Below the pieces are notes generated by a model. It saw only the letters and a program-made list of their open reading frames with translations. It was not told the origin of the DNA and did no database searches. Shown here piece by piece: positions 43,310 through 52,185 of a stretch of 64,000 nt of DNA; position 1 is the stretch's first letter; each line of letters starts with the position of its first letter. Origin of the DNA: Solibacillus silvestris (GTDB lineage: Bacteria > Bacillota > Bacilli > Bacillales_A > Planococcaceae); NCBI GenBank assembly GCA_001586195.1, contig CP014609.1:222001-286000 (forward strand), given 5' to 3'. The position numbers and the translations under genes are program-made.

Positions 43310-43429
43310 ATGTGGGAAATGAAACAGGTTGAGCAGTATGCGGCATTTGAACCTTCCCAAGCCGAATGCCCCATGGTTCTCAACCATTCATTCACCACAA
43401 TAGAAAAGCTCTTTCGTGTCACGGACTAG
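43310..43429 (+). CDS. possible 39-residue small protein
   Basis: ATG to TAG, with QVEQYAAFEPSQAECPMVLN in its centre. Codons are ordinary for this genome and the stop lies in the loop of the downstream terminator. The ribosome binding site is weak (TAGGA just before ATG). I do not recognise it. It could equally be chance within a structured RNA. Confidence 0.25.
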   Translation: MWEMKQVEQYAAFEPSQAECPMVLNHSFTTIEKLFRVTD

Positions 43430-43454
43430 AACCGGATACGAAAGAGCTTTTTTA
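43404..43454. terminator. terminator between ywhD and pbpG
   Basis: AAAAGCTCTTTCGT pairs perfectly with ACGAAAGAGCTTTT around a 20-nt loop. T-rich on both strands, so it probably serves both directions. Confidence 0.9.
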
Positions 43455-43464
43455 ATTTTTTAAT

Positions 43465-45522
43465 TTATTCCCAAAAGTTCCGCAATGCTTCAAAAGGCAA
43501 TGATTCAAAGAAATTACCCCATGAATCCTGATTGAAAAGATCGAATGATGCACATGATTCTGTTGGTACATCTTCAGTTTTCATGTAAACAATACGCTGG
43601 CTTGAGCACGACTCGTGCGCCAGTTTACCCGTACGGATATCGACCGTTACAGGCTCTACACCATTTGGCATTGTAAATGTTTCGTTTGCTTTTCCATCAA
43701 GCGCTGTTTCCATAAAATCTATCCACACTTGCTTCGATGCGGCCATATCTGTCTGGACAGATAATGTTTTGCCTTGGTCATAGCCATTCCATACACCTGC
43801 CGTTAAGCTTGGTGTAAACCCAATCATCCATTGGTCACTATTTGTCGTTCCTGATTTGGCTGCATATGTGTGGCTCATACGTGAACGCAATGATAAACCA
43901 GTTGCCGGAGAATAATCACTGAACACAGGATCGAACATACCTGTCATCATTTGCGTTAAAATAAATGCATCCTGTTTAGAAATTACTTGTTCTTTTTCAG
44001 GTTTCTTATATTTGTAAACGACTTTTCCTTTTGCATCGGTAATCGACAATACAGTAATCGGTTGTCGTTTTTCTCCGCCTGCAGCAATGATATTATAGGC
44101 GTTTGTTAAATCATACAGCGAGTTTTCGGCAGTTCCAAGTGCAATGGAAGGTATATCTTTTTCGGAATAGTTGAGCCCGAAACGTTTCTGGACATCCCGG
44201 AAAGATCGGTAGCCGATGTTTTCCAGTGCTTTCACCGCATAAATATTGTCGGAAATGGCCAATGCCTGTGCCATGGAAAGCTCATGGTCAGCATACTTCT
44301 TATTGACGTTTTGCGGTGTATAAGTTGCTCGTCCACTATCATACGTAAAGGTCGTTTCGCTCACATCCAAGAAGGACATAGGTGTGAAATCCTTTTCCAG
44401 TGCAGCTGCATACAAAATCGGCTTAATGGCAGAACCAGGCTGTCGGTTACCTAACGCAACTCGGTTAAACGAACTTATACTGTAATCACGTCCGCCGACA
44501 AGAGCTGTTACAAACCCTGTATCTGCTTCCATGCTCACAAATCCAACCTGCAATTCACTGTTGGGCATATTCGTTTTGATCGCATTTTCCGCTGCTCGTT
44601 GATGTGCCTGGTTAAGCGTTGTTTGAATTGTCCATCCACCTTCACTAATACTCAAGTTTTTCTTTTCTAAAATATCGCTTGCTTCTTCCCATACAACATC
44701 CAAAAAGTAAGGAGCGATTGATTTATTTGCAATCCAATCATCACTTTTTAGAGCAACATGTTCTGAAGTAGCATGAGTTTTTTCTTCGTCTGTAATTTTC
44801 CCTTGTTCATTCATCAACCGCAAAATTACTTGCTGACGATTTGTCGCCTTTTCCAAGTTATTAATCGGCGAATAATACGTCGGTCCTTTTGGCACACCCG
44901 CAAGCATTGAAGCCTCGGCCAATGTCAGATCCTTTACGGATTTGCCGTAGAAGTAACGGCTTGCAGCTTCAGCACCGTACATTCCGTGCCCATAATAAAC
45001 CGTATTTAAATAGCCTTCTAAAATTTCTTCTTTTGAGTAAAATAACTCCAACCGATAAGCAAAAAGGGCTTCATTTAATTTCCGGTTCCATGTTTTTTCA
45101 TGAGTTAGATAAAGGTTTCGTGCATATTGCTGTGTCAGCGTACTGGCACCTTGCACTTTCCCCCCGGCTTTAATATCCGCTAAAACGGCCCCTGCGATCC
45201 GGGAAAAGTCAAAACCGCTATGCTCGAAGAAATCTTTATCTTCAACAGCAACAGTAGCATCAATAAGGTAAGGCGATATTTCATCCAGGTCTGTCCAGTA
45301 GCGACGTTCCTTTGTAAAATAGTCACCAATCTGATTATGGTTGCTATCTAAAAAAATTGAAGCTTTCGGAACGGTAAGCGGCGGTGCTCCGGCAACTTGC
45401 GCATATATACGTAATGAAAGGAACATAACAGCGAAAAAACATAAAAGGGCAATCATAAAGAGTCCGATTTTTTTCACGAAATTTTTTCGCTTTTTTCGTT
45501 TTTTAAATTGCTGTCTTTTCAA
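43465..45522 (-). CDS. pbpG: class A penicillin-binding protein, PbpG type
   Basis: 685 residues. A cationic N-terminus and one membrane anchor (about 18-40), then the GT51 glycosyltransferase with EDKDFFEHSGFD and GASTLTQQYARNLYL, then the transpeptidase with SxxK in PGSAIKP, SDN and KSGTTN. It matches PbpG (PBP2d), made in the forespore and active on the germ-cell-wall peptidoglycan. The start TTG 45522 is chosen because GAGGTGG lies about 6 nt upstream; an in-frame ATG at 45537 is itself part of that binding site. Position after ywhD matches ywhE. Confidence 0.9.
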   Translation of the reverse strand: MKRQQFKKRKKRKNFVKKIGLFMIALLCFFAVMFLSLRIYAQVAGAPPLTVPKASIFLDSNHNQIGDYFTKERRYWTDLDEISPYLIDATVAVEDKDFFEHSGFDFSRIAGAVLADIKAGGKVQGASTLTQQYARNLYLTHEKTWNRKLNEALFAYRLELFYSKEEILEGYLNTVYYGHGMYGAEAASRYFYGKSVKDLTLAEASMLAGVPKGPTYYSPINNLEKATNRQQVILRLMNEQGKITDEEKTHATSEHVALKSDDWIANKSIAPYFLDVVWEEASDILEKKNLSISEGGWTIQTTLNQAHQRAAENAIKTNMPNSELQVGFVSMEADTGFVTALVGGRDYSISSFNRVALGNRQPGSAIKPILYAAALEKDFTPMSFLDVSETTFTYDSGRATYTPQNVNKKYADHELSMAQALAISDNIYAVKALENIGYRSFRDVQKRFGLNYSEKDIPSIALGTAENSLYDLTNAYNIIAAGGEKRQPITVLSITDAKGKVVYKYKKPEKEQVISKQDAFILTQMMTGMFDPVFSDYSPATGLSLRSRMSHTYAAKSGTTNSDQWMIGFTPSLTAGVWNGYDQGKTLSVQTDMAASKQVWIDFMETALDGKANETFTMPNGVEPVTVDIRTGKLAHESCSSQRIVYMKTEDVPTESCASFDLFNQDSWGNFFESLPFEALRNFWE

Positions 45523-45849
45523 GTTTTTCCACCTCATTTCTTTTTTAATAGAAAGCAAACTAAATTTAGTCAATTACAAAAAGTAATGAAAATTCTATTG
45601 CACTTTTAATGAAAACAACTATACTTTTTCGTAGCGCACCTTACGAATTTAGTCGTATACGCAGCTATTACAAAAGCAATCCATAATGTCGAATTATGTC
45701 AGTTGCTCTTAATTATACGAAAATAGCGAAACAAAAGTTTCATATGTTAGATTTAGTATGAGCAACTTCTTCTATCGCTATGCATTCTAAATTAAGAAAT
45801 CGGTTTAAAATACGTAATTAAAAATAGAGAAAGGTATAGGTGACTGTAA

Positions 45850-46722
45850 ATGAGATTTGATGAAACTTACGCAGGGAATATGTTTATTAAAAGCCACCAA
45901 AACTATGAAGAAAGTAAAGCCGTTTTATACGGCATGCCAATGGACTGGACAGTTAGCTACCGTCCCGGTCAACGTTTTGGTCCTGCCCGAATTCGTGAAG
46001 TATCGGTTGGTTTAGAAGAATACAGTTTTTACTTGGATCGTGAGCTAGCAGATGTACCGTTTTTTGATGCGGGGGATATTCCACTGCCGTTTGGGAATCC
46101 GGAAAAATCATTAGCAGAAATTAAAACGTTTGTCCGTAAAGTACTGGCAGACGATAAAATTCCAGTAGGGATGGGCGGGGAGCATTTAGTATCACTGCCA
46201 GTAATGGAAGCTGTCTATGAAAAGTATAAAGATTTAGCGATTATTCATTTTGATGCACATACAGATTTACGTACGGATTACGAAGGGGAGCAATACTCAC
46301 ACGCAACACCAATTCGTAAAATTGCCGATACAATCGGACCGGACAATGTTTATTCATTTGGAATACGTTCAGGCTTAAAAGAAGAGTTGCAGTGGGCAAA
46401 AGAAAACGGCATGCACATTTCATTATTTGAAGTTTTCGAGCCATTAAAACAAGTATTGCCTACATTAAAAGGTCGCAATGTTTATGTAACAATCGACATT
46501 GACGTATTGGACCCTGCACATGCACCTGGGACAGGCACGGTTGATGCTGGCGGTATTACTCCAAAGGAACTTTTAGCAGCAATTCATGAAATTGCACGAT
46601 CTGAAGTAAATGTTGTCGGCTTTGACCTAGTTGAAGTGGCACCAATTTACGACCATTCCGAAATAACAGTAAATACAGCTGCAAAATTGATTCGTGAAAT
46701 GATTTTAGGCTGGGTAAAATAG
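45850..46722 (+). CDS. speB: agmatinase
   Basis: 290-residue ureohydrolase converting agmatine to putrescine and urea. Manganese ligands are in GMGGEH, FDAHTDLR and TIDIDVLDPAHAPGTGT, and SHATPIR is intact. In B. subtilis speE (spermidine synthase) lies between pbpG and speB; it is absent here, replaced by a 327-bp AT-rich gap (45523-45849) in which I see no gene. Confidence 0.95.
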   Translation: MRFDETYAGNMFIKSHQNYEESKAVLYGMPMDWTVSYRPGQRFGPARIREVSVGLEEYSFYLDRELADVPFFDAGDIPLPFGNPEKSLAEIKTFVRKVLADDKIPVGMGGEHLVSLPVMEAVYEKYKDLAIIHFDAHTDLRTDYEGEQYSHATPIRKIADTIGPDNVYSFGIRSGLKEELQWAKENGMHISLFEVFEPLKQVLPTLKGRNVYVTIDIDVLDPAHAPGTGTVDAGGITPKELLAAIHEIARSEVNVVGFDLVEVAPIYDHSEITVNTAAKLIREMILGWVK

Positions 46723-46784
46723 CACGGGTTTATAAAACATAGATATAGTAAGGCATTGCGGGGTTAACTGCTAATGTTATTTTG

Positions 46785-46812
46785 AAGGTACTCTACGGAG
46801 TACCTTTTTTTA
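46785..46812 (+). terminator. terminator of speB
   Basis: AAGGTACTC pairs perfectly with GAGTACCTT around a 4-nt loop, followed by T7. Confidence 0.9.
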
Positions 46813-46833
46813 TTGAATTTTGAGGAGGTGTTG

Positions 46834-47052
46834 ATGCATACAGCATGGTTAACTTGGGAGAAATTAATATGGAATAATAAACAATCAAAAGTACACTTGC
46901 AAAGTATACTAAAAAGCATGGTATCCCATTCGGGACGATACAGAGCAGATGAATACATTGATCTTCATTTAGACAAATGCTTATGTTCGAAAAAATGTGC
47001 CAGGTTACAGTTCAATCTTAAAGGGGTAAAGAATGATATGCTGCTGCCATGA
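46834..47052 (+). CDS. small protein of unknown function
   Basis: 72 residues. GAGGAGG lies 5 nt before ATG, the main argument that it is expressed. The composition is cationic, with LDKCLCSKKC near residue 50. No family recognised. It stands alone between the speB terminator and a second small frame, so it may be a relic. Confidence 0.35.
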   Translation: MHTAWLTWEKLIWNNKQSKVHLQSILKSMVSHSGRYRADEYIDLHLDKCLCSKKCARLQFNLKGVKNDMLLP

Positions 47053-47266
47053 CCAAGTGAAATCGGTTGATTCGGGTATTTCGAGGCATTGCGCTAATAA
47101 CGAAGCGTATATCTCATCGATAAAACCCCAAATTATACATAAAGTATTGCATCATACGAGGTGTCAACTGTCAGTAAAAGCCCGATTGATTGGGGTCTGC
47201 AGGAAGCGTGGAAATAAGACATTGCAACAGGACGTTGCGAACTTTGTTTATTTGTTCGGCTACTAA
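47033..47266 (+). CDS. small cysteine-containing frame of unknown function
   Basis: 77 residues starting MICCCHDQ, with AAGGGG about 8 nt upstream and a 20-bp overlap with the preceding small frame. Five more-or-less scattered basic clusters, no signal peptide or membrane segment. No family recognised; coding status uncertain. The rest of 46723-47309 holds no other feature. Confidence 0.25.
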   Translation: MICCCHDQVKSVDSGISRHCANNEAYISSIKPQIIHKVLHHTRCQLSVKARLIGVCRKRGNKTLQQDVANFVYLFGY

Positions 47267-47309
47267 ACGGGTATAGCATGCCAGAGCCAAGTTAGAAATA
47301 GGAGTGTTT

Positions 47310-48020
47310 ATGTTGGAAAAGGGTCATATTGTATTAATAATTTCATTACTAGTAAATGTACTGTTGTTAGGAACAGGGAGCTATGTGGTGAGAAATATCG
47401 GTGGACTTGAAGTTGTTAAAACAAAAATGCAGTCAACACCTTCTCCCAATAAGGATTCTGCTTATTACTTTACGAAAAAAAGCGTCTTTGAACATTCGTC
47501 AATTAGTAATATTGATAAAGTATTCATTGGTGACAGTATTTCCGATTACGGAGAATTCCAGGAATACTTTCCCGGTGAGGTTGTGCTGAATCGGGGAATC
47601 CGGAATGATTGGACAGAAGGTGTATTGAACCGTATACAGGAAGTAGTGGACCGAAACCCGAAAGAGGCGTATTTAATGATCGGTGTCAATGATATCCGTT
47701 ATGGAACAGAAGCCGAAGTATTTAAAAGTAACGTCGAGAAAATCGTGGATTCGTTTGAAGGAAAAGATACAAGGCTCGCTATTCAATCAATCCTGCCTGT
47801 GAATAACGGGTTATTAGGAAATGAAGTGACAAATGACAAAGTGAAGCGGTTTAATATTATTTTGCAAAAGATTGCGGATGATAAGGGAATTGAGTATATC
47901 GATCTGCATTCGAGCTTTACTGATAAAAACGGGCAACTGGATAAGCAGTTCACTGGTGATGGGCTTCATTTAAATGGGAAAGGGTATGAAGTTTGGGTCG
48001 AACGGCTTCGCTCAAAATAA
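47310..48020 (+). CDS. SGNH/GDSL hydrolase with N-terminal membrane anchor
   Basis: 236 residues. A hydrophobic anchor (about 5-24) precedes an SGNH esterase fold: block I FIGDSISDYG, block III IGVNDIRYGT, and block V DGLHLNGKGY with the catalytic Asp-His. It probably acts on acetyl esters at the cell surface. ATG 47310 (or TTG 47313) follows AGGAG. It is convergent with an acyltransferase, so the two may be functional opposites or partners. Confidence 0.82.
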   Translation: MLEKGHIVLIISLLVNVLLLGTGSYVVRNIGGLEVVKTKMQSTPSPNKDSAYYFTKKSVFEHSSISNIDKVFIGDSISDYGEFQEYFPGEVVLNRGIRNDWTEGVLNRIQEVVDRNPKEAYLMIGVNDIRYGTEAEVFKSNVEKIVDSFEGKDTRLAIQSILPVNNGLLGNEVTNDKVKRFNIILQKIADDKGIEYIDLHSSFTDKNGQLDKQFTGDGLHLNGKGYEVWVERLRSK

Positions 48021-48030
48021 AATCAATTAT

Positions 48031-48069
48031 AAAAAAGCTGAACCTCGGAGATGAGGTCCAGCTTTTTTA
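48031..48069. terminator. bidirectional terminator
   Basis: AAAAAAGCTG-ACCTC pairs with GAGGT-CAGCTTTTTT (one mismatch), T-rich on both strands. Confidence 0.88.
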
Positions 48070-49122
48070 CGTCGGAATCGGTGTCTTTTCTTTCTTGTTT
48101 GAAAACCCGCCAAGCAGAATTTTTCCGTTCGGTAGCAAATTTTTGATTAAAATTGAAACAATGATAGGAATGAATATCCCGATCGTTGTGTAACCAATAA
48201 GCCCATACGTGAAATAATCATTTAGTATAATATCTGCAAATATATGCAAATACATAATAGAAAGCGAGTGATTTTCTATTTTCTGCAGCCAGTTAATTGA
48301 CAGTTTTGCTGCGAGCAACTGGAAGCATCCTACTAATACAATTGTAAATGATATGGGAATGACTAAATCTAATATAAAATGGTCATACCGTAAGAACTTC
48401 ATACTCAATCGGTAATCGATGATATTAATTCGATCAAGCAATACCGCCGTTGCACTCAGGAACAAGGCCGTACTCATCCATCGTTTTGAAATATCCATCC
48501 ATAGATGTTTGAAATAATACCCGATTGCAAAATAGATGATTGCCATCAGCGCCACATCGAGGTTCCAAATCATTGGAATCGATTGCGCTGCTTCGGAGGG
48601 TTTGCCGCCGATGACTTTCATAGCGACGATGCTCTCAAAATTTCCGAGAACATAAAAGAGCCCTAGAATGATAAACTGTTTCTTCTGATTGAAGTAGGTC
48701 GTCAACCACATGAATAACAGGTAGGTGAAGAATAATGTCGTCACAAACCAGAAAACACCATATGCTCCTCGAACAAAACGCCCCCCTATGACAAGTGTCC
48801 ATAAATCATTAAGATACCATTCTAAATTCCAATTGCCTGAAAAAATCTCCATTCCATAACGGACTAGTGTAATACTTGCAAGGAAAAATAGGTAAGGGAC
48901 GATTAATTGCATAAAACGCTTGTGAATCGTCGGCTTTATCTCCTTTTTATCTAAAATCGGCTTAAAGAACAAACCGCTTAATATGAAAAATGCAGGCATA
49001 TGAAACCAATAAATATATTTCGCGAGTGGAAAGTCGAGCTCTCCTGGATAATGCCCGATGACGACAAGGATCATTAAGAATCCTTTCGTAATATCCACCC
49101 ACGTTATCCGTTTATTCTTCAT
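48067..49122 (-). CDS. membrane acyltransferase family 3 protein
   Basis: 351 residues with about ten transmembrane helices. The N-terminal signature RITWVDITKGFLMILVVIGH carries the conserved histidine, followed by FHMPAFFILSGLFF. It transfers acetyl or another acyl group from the cytoplasmic side to an extracellular polymer. It lacks the extracellular SGNH domain of OatA, but a separate anchored SGNH protein is encoded convergently next to it. Confidence 0.85.
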   Translation of the reverse strand: MKNKRITWVDITKGFLMILVVIGHYPGELDFPLAKYIYWFHMPAFFILSGLFFKPILDKKEIKPTIHKRFMQLIVPYLFFLASITLVRYGMEIFSGNWNLEWYLNDLWTLVIGGRFVRGAYGVFWFVTTLFFTYLLFMWLTTYFNQKKQFIILGLFYVLGNFESIVAMKVIGGKPSEAAQSIPMIWNLDVALMAIIYFAIGYYFKHLWMDISKRWMSTALFLSATAVLLDRINIIDYRLSMKFLRYDHFILDLVIPISFTIVLVGCFQLLAAKLSINWLQKIENHSLSIMYLHIFADIILNDYFTYGLIGYTTIGIFIPIIVSILIKNLLPNGKILLGGFSNKKEKTPIPT

Positions 49123-49316
49123 TAATCCACCTCTTAAAAAAATATGCTCCCATTATATACCCTCTTTTCGTGTGAATAGCGCAATGTAACAGCATCGTTA
49201 TGTAATTGTTAAATAAACGGTAAATCACGGAAATAAAGGATTCTTGTGGTGTCATAAATCATAAAAGAAATTCACTTCATCTTACAAAGTGGAAATTTAG
49301 GCTTGGTAAAATAAGA

Positions 49317-49362
49317 AAAAAGGTGTGTTAAAAGTCTTAAAAACTTTTAACACACCTTTTTA
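49317..49362 (-). terminator. terminator of the GGDEF pair
   Basis: AAAAAGGTGTGTTAAAAGT and ACTTTTAACACACCTTTTT form a 19-bp perfect stem; it overlaps the stop of the first GGDEF gene. Confidence 0.9.
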
Positions 49363-50439
49363 GTATCGCTGTTTCATCTGGTTGTAATGGCAGATCTGAA
49401 TATTTGCCTGATGCTTTGCTCTCAATAAGGCTTCATATGAAAAGCGGTAAAGCTCTTTAACGCTCTGTCCATTTTGCGGAAAAGAACAGATTCCAATTGC
49501 AAGAATGAGCTGACTGGATGGATAATTTTCAAAAGTGAGCTGCTGTACAGCTTTATTGATTGCGTTGGCTAAAGTAACCGCTTCTGCAGGTACCAAATGC
49601 GGCAGCACGACATAAAATTCATCACTATCAATTCGCCCAATCAGCGCATTTTTGGGCAGCTGGTCTTTCAATAGTTTTGAGACTTGGACAAGCACCTCAT
49701 CGCCAGCTTTATAGTGATACATATAATTCAATTCACGAAACTGACGAATATCGATATGAAGCAACTCAAATGGAATTTTTGCATTCACAAATGATAATAA
49801 CTTCTGCTCAATCGCAATATTATTCGGCAGCTGTGTAAGCAAATCCGTTTTCCGCATTGCGTATATTTGTCTGATTTGTTTATTTTTATGTTCAAGCTGC
49901 ATTAAGATTTTTCTGACTGCAAAAAAAGTGATGGTCGAAACAGCAAAGTAAAGGATTAAATAGAACAGATTATTTATTTGAAAACGGTCATAAATAATGA
50001 GGACGATAATGTGTTCGATCGTTATAACGAAAAAATAGACCGGTAAATTTTGATAGGTAATCGGACGTTTGAATGCGAAAAAACATGCAATGACTGTCAC
50101 TACTAAAGTATTCAGCATGATAATGAACGACAATACTGATGTGTACAATAAAACATACCGACTGATCACAATCATAAAACCTGTAATGAAAATTGAAACA
50201 GGTCCTCCAAGCAAACCACTGAAAAGTACAAATATAATCCGATTGTTTATTAGCATACCGTGAGCATAGGGAGTAGCCAATGCAGTTAAAATAAAGGCGG
50301 CACATCCGAATGTCACACCGACGATAATGGACTTGTATTTATGGATGAAAGGATTATCTTCATATTGTATAAAAGGCCAGAAAATTAAAATCGTAAAGCA
50401 AAATAGAATCGAAAAGTTGATTGTCAGTTCCAAAAACAT
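49360..50439 (-). CDS. GGDEF-domain membrane protein with degenerate active site
   Basis: 359 residues. An N-terminal six-helix membrane region of LytS-type (5TM-5TMR_LYT), with FSGLLGGPVSIFITG, leads into a GGDEF domain (about 200-355). The substrate region TDLLTQLPNN is kept, but the active-site loop reads RIDSDEF in place of RxGGDEF, so both glycines that contact GTP are lost. It probably lacks diguanylate cyclase activity and may bind nucleotide or act as a partner of its neighbour. Same length and architecture as the upstream gene, 32 bp away. Confidence 0.88.
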   Translation of the reverse strand: MFLELTINFSILFCFTILIFWPFIQYEDNPFIHKYKSIIVGVTFGCAAFILTALATPYAHGMLINNRIIFVLFSGLLGGPVSIFITGFMIVISRYVLLYTSVLSFIIMLNTLVVTVIACFFAFKRPITYQNLPVYFFVITIEHIIVLIIYDRFQINNLFYLILYFAVSTITFFAVRKILMQLEHKNKQIRQIYAMRKTDLLTQLPNNIAIEQKLLSFVNAKIPFELLHIDIRQFRELNYMYHYKAGDEVLVQVSKLLKDQLPKNALIGRIDSDEFYVVLPHLVPAEAVTLANAINKAVQQLTFENYPSSQLILAIGICSFPQNGQSVKELYRFSYEALLRAKHQANIQICHYNQMKQRY

Positions 50440-50471
50440 GGCATCACCCCTTGGTAATGTATCGTTACCCC

Positions 50472-51551
50472 TTATTTTAGATTATTTATATGGAAATAAG
50501 AAGATAGTTTTGTTTTTGCCTGCTGTTTTGCCATAACTAAATTTTCCAGGAGTTCCAAAGATGTTTCCCCATTATCAGGAAATGAACTAATTCCAACCGT
50601 AACAGAAATATGTAAAGATAAATCTTGGGATACTTCGAACGGCTGTTGGGCAATCATATTAATTAGATTATTGGCCTCTACAACCGCAATAGCAGGAGGT
50701 ACATCCTTTAATACGAGAAGAAACTCCTCACCGCCTAATCGGCCAACATATGCTCCATTTTTATTGGCATATTCCATCAAGTGTTGGGCAAGTTGTTTAA
50801 TAACAAGATCACCTGTAGAAAAACCATGCCGTAAATTTATCATTTTAAAATCCCGAATATCGACGAGCAATAAATTGAAAGAGGTTTTCTTTTTCATCAG
50901 GTTTTTGACAAATTTCTCATTTTCCTTATTGTTTGGCAACTGTGTCAAAAAATCGATCTTTTTCAAATGAGTGGTCTGTTGTACAGTATCATTAGCAAGC
51001 TTTATTTGGCGAATGACAAAGTAAATGAAATAAAATGAAAAAATCGTAAAGATGCCATAAAGCAATAAGTATTCATAGCTTTTAGTATGGAAGCAAAGCC
51101 CGAGAAATAATGCGATAAATGTTTCAATAAAGCATCCCCAAAAAAATAAAAATATATTTTTTTGCGTCATTTTATATTTACTTGTGACAAAGAATAATAT
51201 CAGAACAAGTACAATAAAGTTAATATTCAGGAACATCGGTACCCATGCCAAATAGGGAAGGAAAAAAAGTCCGATTCCTATAATCAGACCACTGATCAGA
51301 ATAGCAAATGGCCCGCCTAAAAGACCACTGTATAACACCGGAATATACTGAATGTTCATCATGAAATCATTCGTAAGGTGAACAGCAGAGAACGTCAGCA
51401 CAAGTCCGGTTACACCAAACTTCAATCCAATTACATAAGGCTTCGTTCGACTGATGAATGGTGTCTGTCTAAAGTAGTTGATAAATGGCCAATAAATTAA
51501 AAGTGTAAACGTAAATAATATACAGAAGTAAGATAGTAATTCGATTAACAT
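50472..51551 (-). CDS. diguanylate cyclase with LytS-type membrane sensor
   Basis: 359 residues. Membrane sensor (about 1-190, YSGLLGGPFAILISG), then a complete GGDEF domain with KIDFLTQLPNN and RLGGEEFLLVL. The intact GGEEF loop predicts c-di-GMP synthesis. No RxxD inhibitory site precedes the loop. Tandem paralogue of the next gene; the pair was probably made by duplication. Divergent from ywiB. Confidence 0.9.
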   Translation of the reverse strand: MLIELLSYFCILFTFTLLIYWPFINYFRQTPFISRTKPYVIGLKFGVTGLVLTFSAVHLTNDFMMNIQYIPVLYSGLLGGPFAILISGLIIGIGLFFLPYLAWVPMFLNINFIVLVLILFFVTSKYKMTQKNIFLFFWGCFIETFIALFLGLCFHTKSYEYLLLYGIFTIFSFYFIYFVIRQIKLANDTVQQTTHLKKIDFLTQLPNNKENEKFVKNLMKKKTSFNLLLVDIRDFKMINLRHGFSTGDLVIKQLAQHLMEYANKNGAYVGRLGGEEFLLVLKDVPPAIAVVEANNLINMIAQQPFEVSQDLSLHISVTVGISSFPDNGETSLELLENLVMAKQQAKTKLSSYFHINNLK

Positions 51552-51676
51552 AATAAGCTCCTTTATACACTAATCATTACTGTTCTGAACGAAAATTACT
51601 ATAAAAATAGTGGAATTGAAGGAAAATTGTCCAAATCAAGATGATTGAGGGAGTAAGCGCAAAGTTAAGTTCGTTG

Positions 51677-51706
51677 TTGCTTAAAGAGATATACTTATCC
51701 TATAAT
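51677..51706 (+). promoter_or_regulatory. SigA promoter of ywiB-argS
   Basis: TTGCTT (51677-51682), 18-bp spacer, TATAAT (51701-51706), 39 bp before ywiB. Confidence 0.55.
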
Positions 51707-51745
51707 AAAAAGGTTATAGAAATATATGTATAGGAGCTGACTGCT

Positions 51746-52183
51746 ATGGCGAACGAGAGCGGGAAAACAGTCAAAATCAAACTAGTTTCCTCAATCATTC
51801 CAACCGAGGGCGAGCTTGAACAATATGAAATGTGGCTTGAAGGCAGTTGTGTGGAAAAAGGGAACAGTCATTATCTGCGCTATGAGGAAGTTCAGGAGGA
51901 TCTGCAAATTCAAACGACGATTAAACTGAATGAAGCGAATTCGTTTATTATGCGAAAAGGCGGTGTGAACATGCGTTTACCTTTAAATCCGGACTTACGC
52001 GAGAATGGTCATTATGAAAGTCCATTCGGCTCATTACCTCTTGTTACCGATACACATCAGTTAGCCATAGAAGTAGTACAAAGCGAAAAAGTGTCAGGGC
52101 AATTTAAAACGCATTATGACCTTATCATAGGTGGCAACTCAGTTGGCCATTACAAATTAGATATTCAATTTACGGAGGTATAA
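51746..52183 (+). CDS. ywiB: DUF1934 protein YwiB
   Basis: 145 residues, a calycin-like beta-barrel family (DUF1934). Conserved pieces are [27 protein letters not shown] and the alternating-strand C-terminus. It precedes argS with 2 bp between, the same pair as ywiB-argS of B. subtilis. Function unknown. Confidence 0.88.
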   Translation: MANESGKTVKIKLVSSIIPTEGELEQYEMWLEGSCVEKGNSHYLRYEEVQEDLQIQTTIKLNEANSFIMRKGGVNMRLPLNPDLRENGHYESPFGSLPLVTDTHQLAIEVVQSEKVSGQFKTHYDLIIGGNSVGHYKLDIQFTEV

Positions 52184-52185
52184 CG

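Larger units (their letters stand above)
43284..43454 (+). ncRNA. candidate small RNA or small-protein transcript
   Basis: About 170 nt between a promoter-like sequence and a strong terminator, between ywhD and the convergent pbpG. Stems GGTTGAG/CTCAACC and, nested in it, GGCATT/AATGCC give the middle a folded shape. Not a riboswitch I recognise. The same stretch encodes a 39-codon open frame (43310-43429). Confidence 0.3.

Noticed and set aside
45523-45573. ATG 45573 or 45537 as pbpG start
   Set aside because: ATG 45537 forms part of the sequence AATGAGGTGG that serves as the ribosome binding site for TTG 45522; the upstream ATG has no site.
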